In this document: positions 45,626 to 54,796 of the stretch, piece by piece
How positions within the stretch are numbered: position 1 is the first letter of the stretch
How the letters are laid out: every line of letters begins with the position of its first letter
Assembly (NCBI RefSeq): GCF_001051995.2
Contig: NZ_CP014646.1
Span: forward strand, 3,596,001-3,660,000
Reading direction: 5' to 3'
DNA from: Thauera humireducens
GTDB taxonomy: Bacteria; Pseudomonadota; Gammaproteobacteria; Burkholderiales; Rhodocyclaceae
Length of the DNA stretch: 64,000 bases
Program-made: the position numbers and the translations under genes
Notes under the pieces: generated by a model
Told to the model about the DNA's origin: nothing
The model's database searches: none
Seen by the model: the letters and a program-made list of their open reading frames with translations, nothing else

Positions 45626-46903
45626 TTAGGTCAGCCAGCGCAGCGGGGTCAGGATCAGCTCGGGGAAAAGCACGAGCAGGAACAGCACCGCGAACTGGGC
45701 GAGCAGGAAGGGCCACACGCCGCGCACGATCTCGTCCATGCTCATCTTTCCGGTCCCGGCCACGACGTTGAGTACGGTGCCGACCGGCGGGGTGATGAGA
45801 CCGATCGAGGTGTTGATGATGAACAGCACGCCGAAATACACCGGGTCGATGCCCGCAGCCTTCACCACCGGCATCAGCACCGGTGCGAGGATCAGAATGG
45901 TGGGCGTCATGTCCATGCTGGTGCCGACGAGGATGATGGTGATCATGATCGCCAGCAGCAGCAGCGTCGGGCTGTCGAGCAAGGGCTCGAGCAGCTCGAC
46001 CAGCAGGAAAGGCAGCTCGGCCACCGTCACCATCCACGACGACACCATCGCCGCGGCGACCAGCAGCATCACCACCGAGGTGGTCTTGGCGGCCGACACC
46101 ACGACGTCGTAGATCTGCGACAGCTTGAGCTCGCGGTAGATGACGATGGCAACGAACAGCGCATAGACAGCCGCGACCACGGCCGCCTCGGTCGGCGTGA
46201 AGATGCCGAACTTGAGGCCGAGGATAATGATCAGCGGCAGGCCCAGCGCCCAGCTGCCCTCGATGACCGCACGGCGGATTTCTCGTGCGGATTTCTTCGG
46301 CTGGGGTTGCACGTCTTCGCTGCGGGAGTAGATCCACCACGCTGCCGCCAGCGCCAGGCCCATCATCAGGCCGGGGAAGATGCCGGCGAGGAAGAGCTTG
46401 GAGATCGACACGCCGGTGGCGACGCCGAACACGATGAAGCCGATCGAGGGCGGGATCACCGGGCCGATGATGCCACCGGCGGCAATCAGGCCTGCGGAGC
46501 GCTTCCTGTCGTGGCCGGCGGCGACCATCATCGGCACCAGCAGCGCAGACAGCGCAGCGGCGTCGGCCACCGCGGAGCCGGACAGCGAGGCGAGGATGCA
46601 GGACGCGAGGATGGCGACGTAGCCCAGGCCGCCTTTGACGTGGCCGACGGTGGCGAGCGCGATGTTGACGATGCGCTTCGACAGCCCGCCGGCGTTCATG
46701 ATCTCGCCCGCCAGCATGAAGAAGGGCACGGCCAGCAAGGGGAAGCTATTGGCGCCGTTGATCAGGTTCTGCGCCACGATCTGGGCGTCGAACATGTCGA
46801 GGTGCATCATCATCGCCACGCCTACCAGCAGCAGGGCAAAGGCGATGGGCAGGCCGAGGGCGATGGTGCCGATCAGCGAGGTGATGAAAATGGTGACGGC
46901 CAT
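45626..46903 (-). CDS. dctM: TRAP transporter large permease subunit
   Basis: 425 aa, about 12 membrane segments. DctM motifs: NSFPLLAVPFFMLAGEIMN, GGIIGPVIPPSIGFIVFG, GIFTPTEAAVVAAVYALFVA and TSIGLITPPVGTVLNVVAG. It follows dctQ by 11 bp and precedes aroE by 36 bp. The operon lacks a dctP; the classical-type DctP at 33338, which has the same operator sequence, is the likely partner. Confidence 0.94.
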   Translation of the reverse strand: MAVTIFITSLIGTIALGLPIAFALLLVGVAMMMHLDMFDAQIVAQNLINGANSFPLLAVPFFMLAGEIMNAGGLSKRIVNIALATVGHVKGGLGYVAILASCILASLSGSAVADAAALSALLVPMMVAAGHDRKRSAGLIAAGGIIGPVIPPSIGFIVFGVATGVSISKLFLAGIFPGLMMGLALAAAWWIYSRSEDVQPQPKKSAREIRRAVIEGSWALGLPLIIILGLKFGIFTPTEAAVVAAVYALFVAIVIYRELKLSQIYDVVVSAAKTTSVVMLLVAAAMVSSWMVTVAELPFLLVELLEPLLDSPTLLLLAIMITIILVGTSMDMTPTILILAPVLMPVVKAAGIDPVYFGVLFIINTSIGLITPPVGTVLNVVAGTGKMSMDEIVRGVWPFLLAQFAVLFLLVLFPELILTPLRWLT

Positions 46904-46914
46904 GTCGTGTCTCC

Positions 46915-47493
46915 TCAGGCCTTGGCGCCGGGCGCACTGCTTTTGCCCGCGTGTTGCTGTTCGTGCTGCAGGCGCTCGACTTCCTCGGCTGCGTCGTTGC
47001 TGGCGACCATGACCAGTTCGTGATCGCCGGTACGGCCGAAGGCAATGCGCACCGCCTCGTAGAGCAGGACGGCCGCGGCCGAGATGCCGAACAGCACGCC
47101 CACGCCATAGAACGCGCCCATGGACAGGCCGGTTGCGGGCGCGGGGACGGAAAGGTTGATCTGCGTCTGCTGCCAGCTGCCGGTGGTGATCAGCCAGCAG
47201 ACATACAGCATCAGCATGTGGCCGAGCAGCAGGGCGAAGCGGCGGCCCAGTGGCGGCAGGCGGCGGATCAGCGTGTCGACGCCGAGGTGGGCATGTTCGC
47301 GCAACGCCACGATGGCACCGAGGAAGGTCATCCACACGAACAGGAAGCGGGCCAGCTCTTCGGACATGGTCAGGCCCGAGTTGAAGGCATAGCGCATCAC
47401 CACGTTGCCGAACACCATGACGACCATGCCGACCATGCACAGGAACATCAGCAGCTTGAGCAGCCGGAAGTAGCCATCGACGAGTGTTTTCAT
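46915..47493 (-). CDS. dctQ: TRAP transporter small permease subunit
   Basis: 192 aa with four membrane helices (about 12-35, 47-67, 90-110 and 130-150). MRYAFNSGLTMSEELARFLF and LREHAHLGVDTLI are the DctQ signature. A charged C-terminal tail (about residues 160-192) is longer than usual. First gene of the quinate/shikimate-type operon; start at 47493, 86 bp from the IclR-type operator. Confidence 0.92.
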   Translation of the reverse strand: MKTLVDGYFRLLKLLMFLCMVGMVVMVFGNVVMRYAFNSGLTMSEELARFLFVWMTFLGAIVALREHAHLGVDTLIRRLPPLGRRFALLLGHMLMLYVCWLITTGSWQQTQINLSVPAPATGLSMGAFYGVGVLFGISAAAVLLYEAVRIAFGRTGDHELVMVASNDAAEEVERLQHEQQHAGKSSAPGAKA

Positions 47494-47579
47494 TGTTCCT
47501 CCTGGGTGGCGGAGTCCCGCCTGGATGTGCCCGAACTCTAGTCTTCGGGAGACTTGCGTGAAAGGCTGCATTGTCCCTA

Positions 47580-47598
47580 TTGTGCGCAGTGCGCACAA
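47580..47598. promoter_or_regulatory. IclR-type operator, site 2 (perfect palindrome)
   Basis: TTGTGCGCAGTGCGCACAA is a perfect palindrome with 9-bp arms around one central base. It lies between the divergent dctQ and iclR genes and matches sites at 33137 and 51868. Confidence 0.7.
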
Positions 47599-47631
47599 AT
47601 ATCGGGTGGCGCCAACAGAGGGGGCAGCGAC

Positions 47632-48483
47632 ATGAAGCATGTGCCGAACAGGAGTGCCGACGCGCCAACCGGCGGCGCGCTGCCGGGCGAGCCGGATGCC
47701 GAGGTGCCCGAGGGCGATGACCTCGCGGACTACGCCACCGATCGCAACTTCGTGACCGCACTGGCACGCGGGCTGGCGGTGATCCAGGCCTTCACCAACC
47801 AGGGCCGGCAGATGTCGATCTCGCAGATCAGCTACCGCACGGGCATCACGCGCGCGGCGGTGCGGCGCTACCTGCACACGCTCACCGCACTGGGCTACGC
47901 GCGCTGCCACGACGGCACCCGCTTCTCGCTGACGCCCAAGACCGTGTCACTGGGCAATGCCTATCTCTCGGGCACGCCGCTGTCGGGCAAGGGGCAGCCG
48001 GTGCTGGACAAGCTCAGCGAGACGGTGGGCGAAGCCTGCTCGATGGCGGTGCTCGACGGCACGGACATCGTCTATATCGCCCGCGCGGCGGCGTCGCGGA
48101 TCATGTCGCCGTCGCTGAACGTCGGCAACCGCCTGCCCGCCTATGCGACCTCGATCGGCATGGTGCTGCTGGCCCACCTCCCCGAGGCCGAGCTCGACGC
48201 CTGCCTGGCGCGCACGAGCTTCCTGCCTTTCACCCAGAACACCATCGTCTCGCCCGCCGAGCTGGGCAAGGTGCTGCAGCAGGTGAGGACGCAAGGCTAC
48301 GCCATTGCCAACCAGCAGATGGAGATCGGCCTGCGCTCGATCGCAGTGCCGGTCCGCGACAAGGCCGGCACGGTCGTCAGCGGCATCAACATCATCGGCC
48401 CGACCTCGCGCATGGGCATCGAACACATGCGCACGCGCTTCCTGCCGCTGCTGCGGGAGGCGGCGGAGGCGCTGCGTATCTGA
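47632..48483 (+). CDS. IclR-family regulator (PcaR/PobR-like)
   Basis: 283 aa from the ATG at 47632, with GAGGGGG upstream; earlier in-frame residues overlap the operator. The N-terminal winged helix FVTALARGLAVIQAFTNQG with MSISQISYRTGITRAAVRRY is the DNA-binding part (about 45-95) and the C-terminal IclR effector domain ends TSRMGIEHMRTRFLPLLREA. It closely follows the Pca/PobR branch that senses aromatic or hydroaromatic acids. It is divergent from dctQM-aroE-usp-quiC with a perfect palindrome between, so autoregulation plus operon control is likely. Confidence 0.92.
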   Translation: MKHVPNRSADAPTGGALPGEPDAEVPEGDDLADYATDRNFVTALARGLAVIQAFTNQGRQMSISQISYRTGITRAAVRRYLHTLTALGYARCHDGTRFSLTPKTVSLGNAYLSGTPLSGKGQPVLDKLSETVGEACSMAVLDGTDIVYIARAAASRIMSPSLNVGNRLPAYATSIGMVLLAHLPEAELDACLARTSFLPFTQNTIVSPAELGKVLQQVRTQGYAIANQQMEIGLRSIAVPVRDKAGTVVSGINIIGPTSRMGIEHMRTRFLPLLREAAEALRI

Positions 48484-48490
48484 ACGGAAG

Positions 48491-48526
48491 ATAAAAAATG
48501 CCCCGTGGATGCTTTCCACGGGGCAT
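48491..48526 (-). terminator. Terminator of the tctCBA operon
   Basis: On the minus strand a 12-bp perfect stem (48526-48515 with 48509-48498, arm ATGCCCCGTGGA) is followed by TTTTTTAT. It may also stop iclR transcription from the other side. Confidence 0.9.
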
Positions 48527-48552
48527 CGGACAGGGCTCCGACAGTCGGTCGT

Positions 48553-50052
48553 TCAGGCCGCCTTATCCTTGCGCCAGCGTTGCCACCAAGGCGTTTGGCT
48601 GATCAGCGTCAAGGCCATCGCCAACGCGATCGTGAGCGAGATCGGCGAGGTGAAGAAGCTCGCGAAGTAGGTGATCAGGTCGCCTTCGGCCGAAATCATC
48701 GCCTGGCGGTAGCTGCGATCCATGAGTGGGCCAAGGATGATGCCGAGGATGATTGGCGCGACCTGGAAGCCGTACATTTTCATGAGGTAGCCGAACAACC
48801 CAAAGCCAAGCATCCAATAGACATCGACCACGTTATTGTTGATCGCATAGGCGCCGATCGTCGACAGCACGAGGATGAGGGGCAGCAGGATGGGCTTGGG
48901 AATCTCCATGATCTTGCAGAACACCTTGATGCCGGTGAGCCCGAAGATAAGGAGGAAGACGTTGGCGAGGCACAAGGCGCCGACGAGGAACCAGAACAGA
49001 TGCGGCGTCTGGATCATCAGCATCGGTCCGGGGTTGAGCCCGTGGATGTAGAGCGCACCGATGATCACCGCAGTGACTGCGTCGCCCGGGATGCCCAGCG
49101 TCAGCATAGGCACATGGGCGCCGCCGACCGCTGCGTTGTTGGCCGATTCGGGCGCAACCAGTCCCTCGTAGGCGCCCTCGCCGAAGGGGCGCGACGGATT
49201 CTTTACGCTGCGTTTGGCGTGGTCATAGGCGAGCAGTGCAGCGATGTCGCCGCCAGCACCCGGAAGCGCGCCGACAACGACGCCGATCCCCGATGTCCGC
49301 ATCGACAGGGGCAGGTATTTCTTCACCATGGCCCACGACGGAAGGATCTTGGATACGTCCTGTCGGACGGCCTTGAGCTTGATGTCGTGCACCTGAGACA
49401 GTACCTCGGCGACACCGAAGAAGCCGATCATCGCGGCGACATAGGAGATGCCGGCCGATAACTGCATGGAGCCGAAGGTCAGACGGGGTTCCGCGGTCAG
49501 CGGATCGAGGCCTACCGTGCCGATGGTGACACCGAGTGCACCCGCGAAGATGCCCTTGTACAAGGACTCGCCGGACAGGCTGCCGACCAGCAGGATGCCC
49601 CAGATCGCCAGCAGTAGGTAGTCGCGTGAATGGAACTGCAGTGCGAAGTCCGACATTGCTGGAGCGGCCAGGGCCAGAGCGCCAATGCCGACGAAGCCGC
49701 CGATGACCGACACGATCGTGGTCAGTCCGATTGCTGCGCCTGCCTCGCCGCGCTTGGCCATTGGATAGCCGTCGAAAGCGGTGGCGATGGCTGATGGCGC
49801 GCCCGGGATGTTGAGTAGGATCGCCGTGCGCGAGCCGCCATAGACTCCACCGAGGTAGATGCCGCACATCAACGCCAGCGCCTCGTTGACCTGCCATTTG
49901 AAAGTGAAGGAGATCAGGATCGATACGGCCATCGTCACTGACAGCCCGGGGATGGCGCCGATATAGATGCCTGCGAGCGTGCCCGCGGCAACCAGCCCGA
50001 TCAGGCCTGGATCCATCCACGAAATGAGGAAGTAGCCGAGCGCTTCGTTCAT
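48553..50052 (-). CDS. tctA: Tripartite tricarboxylate transporter large permease (TctA family)
   Basis: 499 aa, the normal length, about 12 membrane segments. Family signatures: GAIPGLSVTMAVSILISFTF, GGVYGGSRTAILLNIPGAPS and LPGAGGDIAALLAYDHAKR, with GIPGDAVTAVIIGALYIHG in the second half. It carries solute delivered by the periplasmic TctC protein. Its start overlaps the tctB stop (ATGA). Confidence 0.95.
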   Translation of the reverse strand: MNEALGYFLISWMDPGLIGLVAAGTLAGIYIGAIPGLSVTMAVSILISFTFKWQVNEALALMCGIYLGGVYGGSRTAILLNIPGAPSAIATAFDGYPMAKRGEAGAAIGLTTIVSVIGGFVGIGALALAAPAMSDFALQFHSRDYLLLAIWGILLVGSLSGESLYKGIFAGALGVTIGTVGLDPLTAEPRLTFGSMQLSAGISYVAAMIGFFGVAEVLSQVHDIKLKAVRQDVSKILPSWAMVKKYLPLSMRTSGIGVVVGALPGAGGDIAALLAYDHAKRSVKNPSRPFGEGAYEGLVAPESANNAAVGGAHVPMLTLGIPGDAVTAVIIGALYIHGLNPGPMLMIQTPHLFWFLVGALCLANVFLLIFGLTGIKVFCKIMEIPKPILLPLILVLSTIGAYAINNNVVDVYWMLGFGLFGYLMKMYGFQVAPIILGIILGPLMDRSYRQAMISAEGDLITYFASFFTSPISLTIALAMALTLISQTPWWQRWRKDKAA

Positions 50053-50549
50053 TTGAACAGTCCTTGGATCAGCGTGCCCTTGGGTACGACGACCGAAAAG
50101 ATGGTTTGAAACACGACGTAGATGAAGCCGATCATGGCAGCGCTGACGAGCAAGTTGATCATCAGCTTGCGGCTGCCCAGCAGCCACATCGAGATAACGA
50201 GGAAAACGTAGGAACTGAGGATGAAACCCAGTTGCTCCAGCGCCAGCATGTAACCGATGATCGCCGCGGTGAAGGCAACGATGAGGGTTGGCGTCACGTG
50301 GGCATAGAACTGAAAGATCAATGATTGTCCGGGTTCGCCTTCGACGCGGCCGACGCGCAGGGTCTGGAACAGGATGATGATCGCGCTGATGCTCATCACC
50401 GCCGTCGTCACCATCGGGTAGGCGCCGGCCGAGGTAAAGGATGAGAAGCCGGAGATCTTGTATGAATGCCAGAACAGGAAGAGGCTGGCTGCGAGCAACA
50501 GCAGCGCGAAAACGACCTCACCGGCCAGGCGGCGGCGTTGGATGTGCAT
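50049..50549 (-). CDS. tctB: Tripartite tricarboxylate transporter small permease (TctB family)
   Basis: 166 aa with four membrane segments, opening RLAGEVVFALLLLAASLFLF. TctB proteins show little sequence conservation, so the assignment relies on size, topology and position between tctC and tctA. GGAGG lies just before the start. Confidence 0.9.
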   Translation of the reverse strand: MHIQRRRLAGEVVFALLLLAASLFLFWHSYKISGFSSFTSAGAYPMVTTAVMSISAIIILFQTLRVGRVEGEPGQSLIFQFYAHVTPTLIVAFTAAIIGYMLALEQLGFILSSYVFLVISMWLLGSRKLMINLLVSAAMIGFIYVVFQTIFSVVVPKGTLIQGLFK

Positions 50550-50649
50550 GATGGCCTCCAGTGGTGATGTTCTTGTTTTGTGTGTTGCGCCGCGCCACGG
50601 CGTCGGGCGCCGTGGCGGGCAGACAGAGCGGTAGCGTATCCGGTGCGGA

Positions 50650-51639
50650 TCAGGGCTTCGGAATGCCCAGTTCGGCGGGGTTCTTCTTGGCGACCCCCGC
50701 GTCCTGATAGACCCATGCAGTCACAGACTGCCAACGGTCGATGAACTGCTTGGCTTCGTCACCGGAGATGTTCAGCATGACGTTTCCGCGGCTTTCCATC
50801 ATGGCCCGGTATTCCGGGGTGTCGACCGCAGTCTTGAACGCCGCAGCCAGCTTCTGCTTGGCCTCGTCCGGAATATCCTTCTTGGCGAAGACGCCGAAGA
50901 AGGAGCCCCATGGCACGTATTTCTTGAGATCCGGTAGCGCTTCGGTCATCGGCGGAATGTCCATGTAGGGCTTGGAATCGAGCACGCCGAGCACTTTCAG
51001 GCGACCCGCCTTGATGTGTTCCTGCACGGCGCCCGCTGCGATGAAGCCGAAGTCGACGTGGCCGCCCAGCATCGCAGTAATGCCCGGACCATCGCCATCG
51101 AACGGGACCGGATTGACCGGGAACTTAGTCAGCGACGCGATCATGGCGCTTGAAGTGAAGGGCACGGTGCCAATTCCGGCGGTGTACATCTTGATCTTGC
51201 CCGGGTTGGCCTGGACGTCCGTCAACAGATCCTTGAAGCTGTTCCAGGACTTGTCCTTGTTTGCCACCAGCAGCACGTTGCCGCGCGAGATGATGTTGAC
51301 CGGGTAGAAGGCGTTGTAGTCAAAGTCGGCGAGACCCATTACCTTGTACAGGGCCGGGTTCTCGGCCCCCATCAGCAGGGTGTAGCCGTCTGAAGGCTGC
51401 TGCAACACGAAATTGGCGCCAATCACGCCAACGCCCCCAGCCTTGTTCTGTAACACGAGCTTCTTGCCGAGGGCCTGTTCAGCTTGGGCTGCCATGCCGC
51501 GCACAGCAACGTCGGTCGCACCACCCGGACCCCACTGGATCACCCCCGAAACTTCACGTTCGGGAAAACTCTGTGCTGCTGCCAGGCTGCTGAGCAGTGA
51601 CAGGGCAGCGACGCCCGCCAGCTTGCGGTAATTCATCAT
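50650..51639 (-). CDS. tctC: TctC/Bug-family solute-binding protein
   Basis: 329 aa with signal peptide MMNYRKLAGVAALSLLSSLA. The Bug-family features are GPGGATDVAVRGMAAQAEQA, LVLQNKAGGVGVIGANFV and the C-terminal YQDAGVAKKNPAELGI. It binds a carboxylated compound in the periplasm for TctAB. The IclR-type operator at 51868-51886 lies upstream, linking this transporter to the quinate/shikimate regulon. Confidence 0.94.
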   Translation of the reverse strand: MMNYRKLAGVAALSLLSSLAAAQSFPEREVSGVIQWGPGGATDVAVRGMAAQAEQALGKKLVLQNKAGGVGVIGANFVLQQPSDGYTLLMGAENPALYKVMGLADFDYNAFYPVNIISRGNVLLVANKDKSWNSFKDLLTDVQANPGKIKMYTAGIGTVPFTSSAMIASLTKFPVNPVPFDGDGPGITAMLGGHVDFGFIAAGAVQEHIKAGRLKVLGVLDSKPYMDIPPMTEALPDLKKYVPWGSFFGVFAKKDIPDEAKQKLAAAFKTAVDTPEYRAMMESRGNVMLNISGDEAKQFIDRWQSVTAWVYQDAGVAKKNPAELGIPKP

Positions 51640-51917
51640 GGTTGTCTCCTCTGGTTAGGATGTGGTGTGCAAGGTGCTTCAGGTGACTTGTGTGCGGCGC
51701 ACCTGATCAGGCCGCAAACCGTAGTGCACGATTACGCTCGCGGATCTCGCGCCGTGCTTCCAGCGGGTGCCCGCTGGTCTCCTTTTCCCGATGCGTTCTG
51801 CTGTTGTCGCGACGTGCGTCCAATCTAGTTCAGGGTTGGGCATCGTAGTGTCCCCTGTGATACGTGTTTGTGCGCACAGCGAACAAACTCCAGCAGAGGC
51901 CACGCGAACGATGCGCC
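51640..51917. other. Intergenic region between tctC and iclR2
   Basis: 278 bp. Besides the operator at 51868-51886 there is a 54-codon minus-strand reading frame (51679-51843, starting MPNPELDWTHVA) with an AGGGGA upstream. I do not recognise it, and it may be chance or a gene remnant. Confidence 0.4.
51868..51886. promoter_or_regulatory. IclR-type operator, site 3
   Basis: TTGTGCGCACAGCGAACAA, same half-sites and 3-bp spacer as the palindrome at 47580. It stands 229 bp upstream of tctC and 32 bp after the end of iclR2. Confidence 0.65.
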
Positions 51918-52727
51918 TCAATGGCTACGCGCACGGCCGCCGAACAAGCTCGAGTTCTGGTAGCCCAGTCCCAGCTCTTCTGCGGTCTTCAGGAGTTCAG
52001 GCGCCAGGGCCTGCATCCGCTCCTCGGTCAGGCGGGCGCTCGGGCCCGAGACGCTCAACACACCGATCACGGCTTTCGTCACCGGGTGCTTGACTGCCGT
52101 CGCAATGGCCGCGAGTCCTGGTTCTGAGCAGTCCGTGACCATGGCGTAGCCTCGTTCGCGCGCGAGTTCGATGCAGGACAGCACTTCCTTCAGTGTCCGC
52201 GGTGCATTGCGACCGAGCTCTGGCCCCAGTGCGATGCCCTGACGCGACACCAGTTGCAGCGCGTCTTCGTCACTCAGGCAGGCCAGCCAGGCAAACCCGG
52301 TCGACGTGCACGACAGGGGGGCTGCGCGCCCCATGTCGGGGTCGTAGCGCAGGCCTTGCTGCGCCCCCTGTGCCTTGCCGACCCAGACCTGGCTCTGGTT
52401 GGGTGGATCGCCTTCGATGACACTCAGGCGTACCAACTCACCGGTCGAGGTGGCAAGTCGATCCATCAGCGGTTGGGCGATGTCGTTGATGCCGCTGCGG
52501 GCGAGGAAGCCCAGTGCGACCGTCAGCAGACGCATCGTCAACATGTAGTGGGCGCTTGCGGTGTCCTGTCGCACGTAGCCGTACTCCACCAGTGAGGCCA
52601 GCAGGCGGTGCGCGGCGCTCTTGGGAATGTTCAGCGAATCGGCGACATCCTGCAGGGCAATGCCCTGTGGGTGGTTCGCAAGCAGTTCGAGGGCGCCAAA
52701 GGCGCGCGAGAGAAGTGATCCGGCCAT
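51918..52727 (-). CDS. IclR-family regulator, second copy
   Basis: 269 aa. Winged helix in residues about 5-60: LSRAFGALELLANHPQGIAL and QDVADSLNIPKSAAHRLLAS. The effector domain contains PLSCTSTGFAWLACL and ends EERMQALAPELLKTAEELG. It is divergent from the KstD-like gene at 53013. A TGGAA-N5-TTC dyad lies 32 bp before its start, another before 53013 and a third before the aroE-like operon at 61865, so it probably controls all three. Confidence 0.92.
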   Translation of the reverse strand: MAGSLLSRAFGALELLANHPQGIALQDVADSLNIPKSAAHRLLASLVEYGYVRQDTASAHYMLTMRLLTVALGFLARSGINDIAQPLMDRLATSTGELVRLSVIEGDPPNQSQVWVGKAQGAQQGLRYDPDMGRAAPLSCTSTGFAWLACLSDEDALQLVSRQGIALGPELGRNAPRTLKEVLSCIELARERGYAMVTDCSEPGLAAIATAVKHPVTKAVIGVLSVSGPSARLTEERMQALAPELLKTAEELGLGYQNSSLFGGRARSH

Positions 52728-52758
52728 GGGTTCGATAATAGAGAATGAGGTTCTAGAA

Positions 52759-52773
52759 TGGAATAGTGTTCAA
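52759..52773. promoter_or_regulatory. IclR2 operator candidate 1
   Basis: TGGAATAGTGTTCAA, 31 bp upstream of the iclR2 start codon (minus strand). Confidence 0.6.
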
Positions 52774-52955
52774 GAAAAATTTTTATTCAAGTAAAAGGGA
52801 AATCTTGAACGCTGGCTTCGGGTCGATGGAAACGGGATTTGGTTCCACTTCGGAACCATACGCCTCCTCCTGGCTGGACACCAGCATGCGTGAGAAACGG
52901 CGCCGAAAAAGCGCAACCAGGCATGCTCAAAAAATACTGGTACAACCTTTTAAAG

Positions 52956-52970
52956 TGGAATACAGTTCTA
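52956..52970. promoter_or_regulatory. IclR2 operator candidate 2
   Basis: TGGAATACAGTTCTA, 42 bp upstream of the FAD-enzyme start at 53013; matches candidate 1 at 11 of 15 positions. Confidence 0.6.
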
Positions 52971-53012
52971 AAAATAACATCCAGTACATCATCGAGAAGA
53001 ACGAGGAGCCTC

Positions 53013-54743
53013 ATGCTGAAACGTATCGAAGACATCCAGGACGGTGAGCGCTACGACGTCGTTGTCGTCGGCGCCGGTGGCGCTGGCATGTCCGCAGCGC
53101 TGTATGCCGCCATCGACGGTGCCAAGGTCCTATTGGTCGAGTCGACCGAATATGTGGGCGGCACGACGGCCTATTCGGGCGCGACCACCTGGATCGTGGG
53201 GACGCGGCATGCCCCCAAAGTGAATCCGAAGGATTCATTGCAGGATGCCAAGCGATTCCTTGATCTGGCGGTGGGCGAGCGCTCGGATCCGCGTGTCCGG
53301 CAGGCTTTCCTCGACAACGGCGCAGATGCGGTGGCGAAGATCGAGGACAATTCGCACGTCAAGTACCGCCCGCGCGACTTTCACCCCGACTACCTGTCCG
53401 AGCTCGAAGGATCGACCACGTGTGGCCGCGCGCTGGAGCCCTATCCGTTTGATGGCCGCTTGTTGGGCGAACACTTCAACCTTATCCGCCCGCCCATTCC
53501 GGAGTTCACCGTGCTGAAGGGCATGATGGTCGACCGTGACGACATCTTGCGGTTGATGGCCTTCATCAAGCAGTGGTGGGGCTCATGGGACACTTTCAAG
53601 TACGTCACCCGCATCATGTTGCGCCACGCCGGCGACCGACTGCGCTACCCGCGTGGCACACGATTGGTGATGGGTAACGCGCTGATCGGACGTCTGTTGT
53701 TGTCCATCCGCGAGCGTGGCGTGAGCCTGATGACGGAAACGCGTGTCACGGAGTTGAGGCGTGGCGCCGAAGGGGTCGATGCGCTGGTCTTGAGTCAGCG
53801 CGGCGTGTCGCGTCGTATCGAGGTGACGGGCGGGGTGATCATGGCGACCGGCGGCTTCAATCGCCACCCGCAGCGCCGTGCGCAACTGATGCCGGGCGCC
53901 GACGTCAATTGGTGTCCGGGCGGTCCAGGTCACACCGGGGCCTTGCATGAGCTGGCCGAAGCGGTGGGTGCGCGCTATGGCGAGGGTGAACTCAGCCCGT
54001 GCTTCTGGGCGCCGGTGTCGATCCGCAAGCGCAAGGATGGCAGTCAGGCGGTGTTTCCGCACTTCGTTTTCGATCGTGCCAAGCCGGGCATGATGATCGT
54101 CAATCAGCACGGCAAGCGTTACTACAACGAGTCGATTTCCTATCACCTCACCGGCATCACCATGCAGGCGGCGAACAAGACCACGCCGTCGGTCCCGTCC
54201 TTCCTCGTCACCGATGCAGACGGGATGCGCAAGTACGGCATGGGCATGGTGCGGCCGAACAAGATGGGGTTGGCCGAGGCGCTGGCCGATGGCTATGTCG
54301 TTTCCGGCAATACGCTTGCGGAACTGGCGCGCAAGCTCGGCGTGGAGGCCGCCAATCTCGAGCAGGCCGCGGCCGATATCGGGCGCTTCGCCAAAACCGG
54401 CGTGGATGAACATTTCCAGCGCGGTACGACGTTGTATCAGCGGGCCAACGGCGATGCGACCTGGAGCGGCCCCAACCCCAGCCTGGGTCCGATCGAGACC
54501 GCGCCGTTCTATGCGGTGCGCCTCTACCCGGGCGATATCGGCGCGGCCAAAGGCTTTCAGACCGATGAGAACGCACGCGCGCTCGATGCCGCTGACCAGT
54601 CGATTCCCGGGCTGTATGCCGTCGGCAACGACCAGCAGTCGATCATGGGAGGCACCTATCCGGGGCCGGGGATCACCCTTGGGCCGGGGGTGGTGTTTGC
54701 CTACCTGGCGGCGCGGGACGCCGTAGCCCGGGCACGGCGCTGA
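53013..54743 (+). CDS. KstD-like FAD-dependent dehydrogenase, copy 2
   Basis: 576 aa from the ATG at 53013, fixed by GAGGAG just before it. FAD motif VVVGAGGAGMSAALYAAIDG; VGGTTAYSGATTWIVGT; the C-terminal SIMGGTYPGPGITLGPGVVF has the KstD-type Tyr and Gly. The family dehydrogenates carbon-carbon bonds beside a ring ketone. It is monocistronic, divergent from iclR2 and followed by a strong terminator, facing the seven-gene operon that holds its paralogue (59087). Probably one of two or three successive ring desaturations. Confidence 0.9.
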   Translation: MLKRIEDIQDGERYDVVVVGAGGAGMSAALYAAIDGAKVLLVESTEYVGGTTAYSGATTWIVGTRHAPKVNPKDSLQDAKRFLDLAVGERSDPRVRQAFLDNGADAVAKIEDNSHVKYRPRDFHPDYLSELEGSTTCGRALEPYPFDGRLLGEHFNLIRPPIPEFTVLKGMMVDRDDILRLMAFIKQWWGSWDTFKYVTRIMLRHAGDRLRYPRGTRLVMGNALIGRLLLSIRERGVSLMTETRVTELRRGAEGVDALVLSQRGVSRRIEVTGGVIMATGGFNRHPQRRAQLMPGADVNWCPGGPGHTGALHELAEAVGARYGEGELSPCFWAPVSIRKRKDGSQAVFPHFVFDRAKPGMMIVNQHGKRYYNESISYHLTGITMQAANKTTPSVPSFLVTDADGMRKYGMGMVRPNKMGLAEALADGYVVSGNTLAELARKLGVEAANLEQAAADIGRFAKTGVDEHFQRGTTLYQRANGDATWSGPNPSLGPIETAPFYAVRLYPGDIGAAKGFQTDENARALDAADQSIPGLYAVGNDQQSIMGGTYPGPGITLGPGVVFAYLAARDAVARARR

Positions 54744-54796
54744 GTACGCCACACCAGCCCTGCCTGGCAGGGCTGCAACGCCAAGGGCGTTGACGC

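Larger units (their letters stand above)
52728..53012. other. iclR2-FAD gene divergent regulatory region
   Basis: 285 bp, clearly more AT-rich than its surroundings. It contains two copies of the TGGAA-N5-TTC dyad and an overlapping TTCTAGAA palindrome at 52751-52758. GAGGAG precedes the ATG at 53013. Short plus-strand reading frames here look accidental. Confidence 0.55.

Noticed and set aside
52766..53047. A 93-codon plus-strand frame in the iclR2-FAD gene spacer
   Set aside because: It begins inside an operator candidate, overlaps the FAD gene start in another frame, and its composition reflects the AT-rich regulatory DNA.
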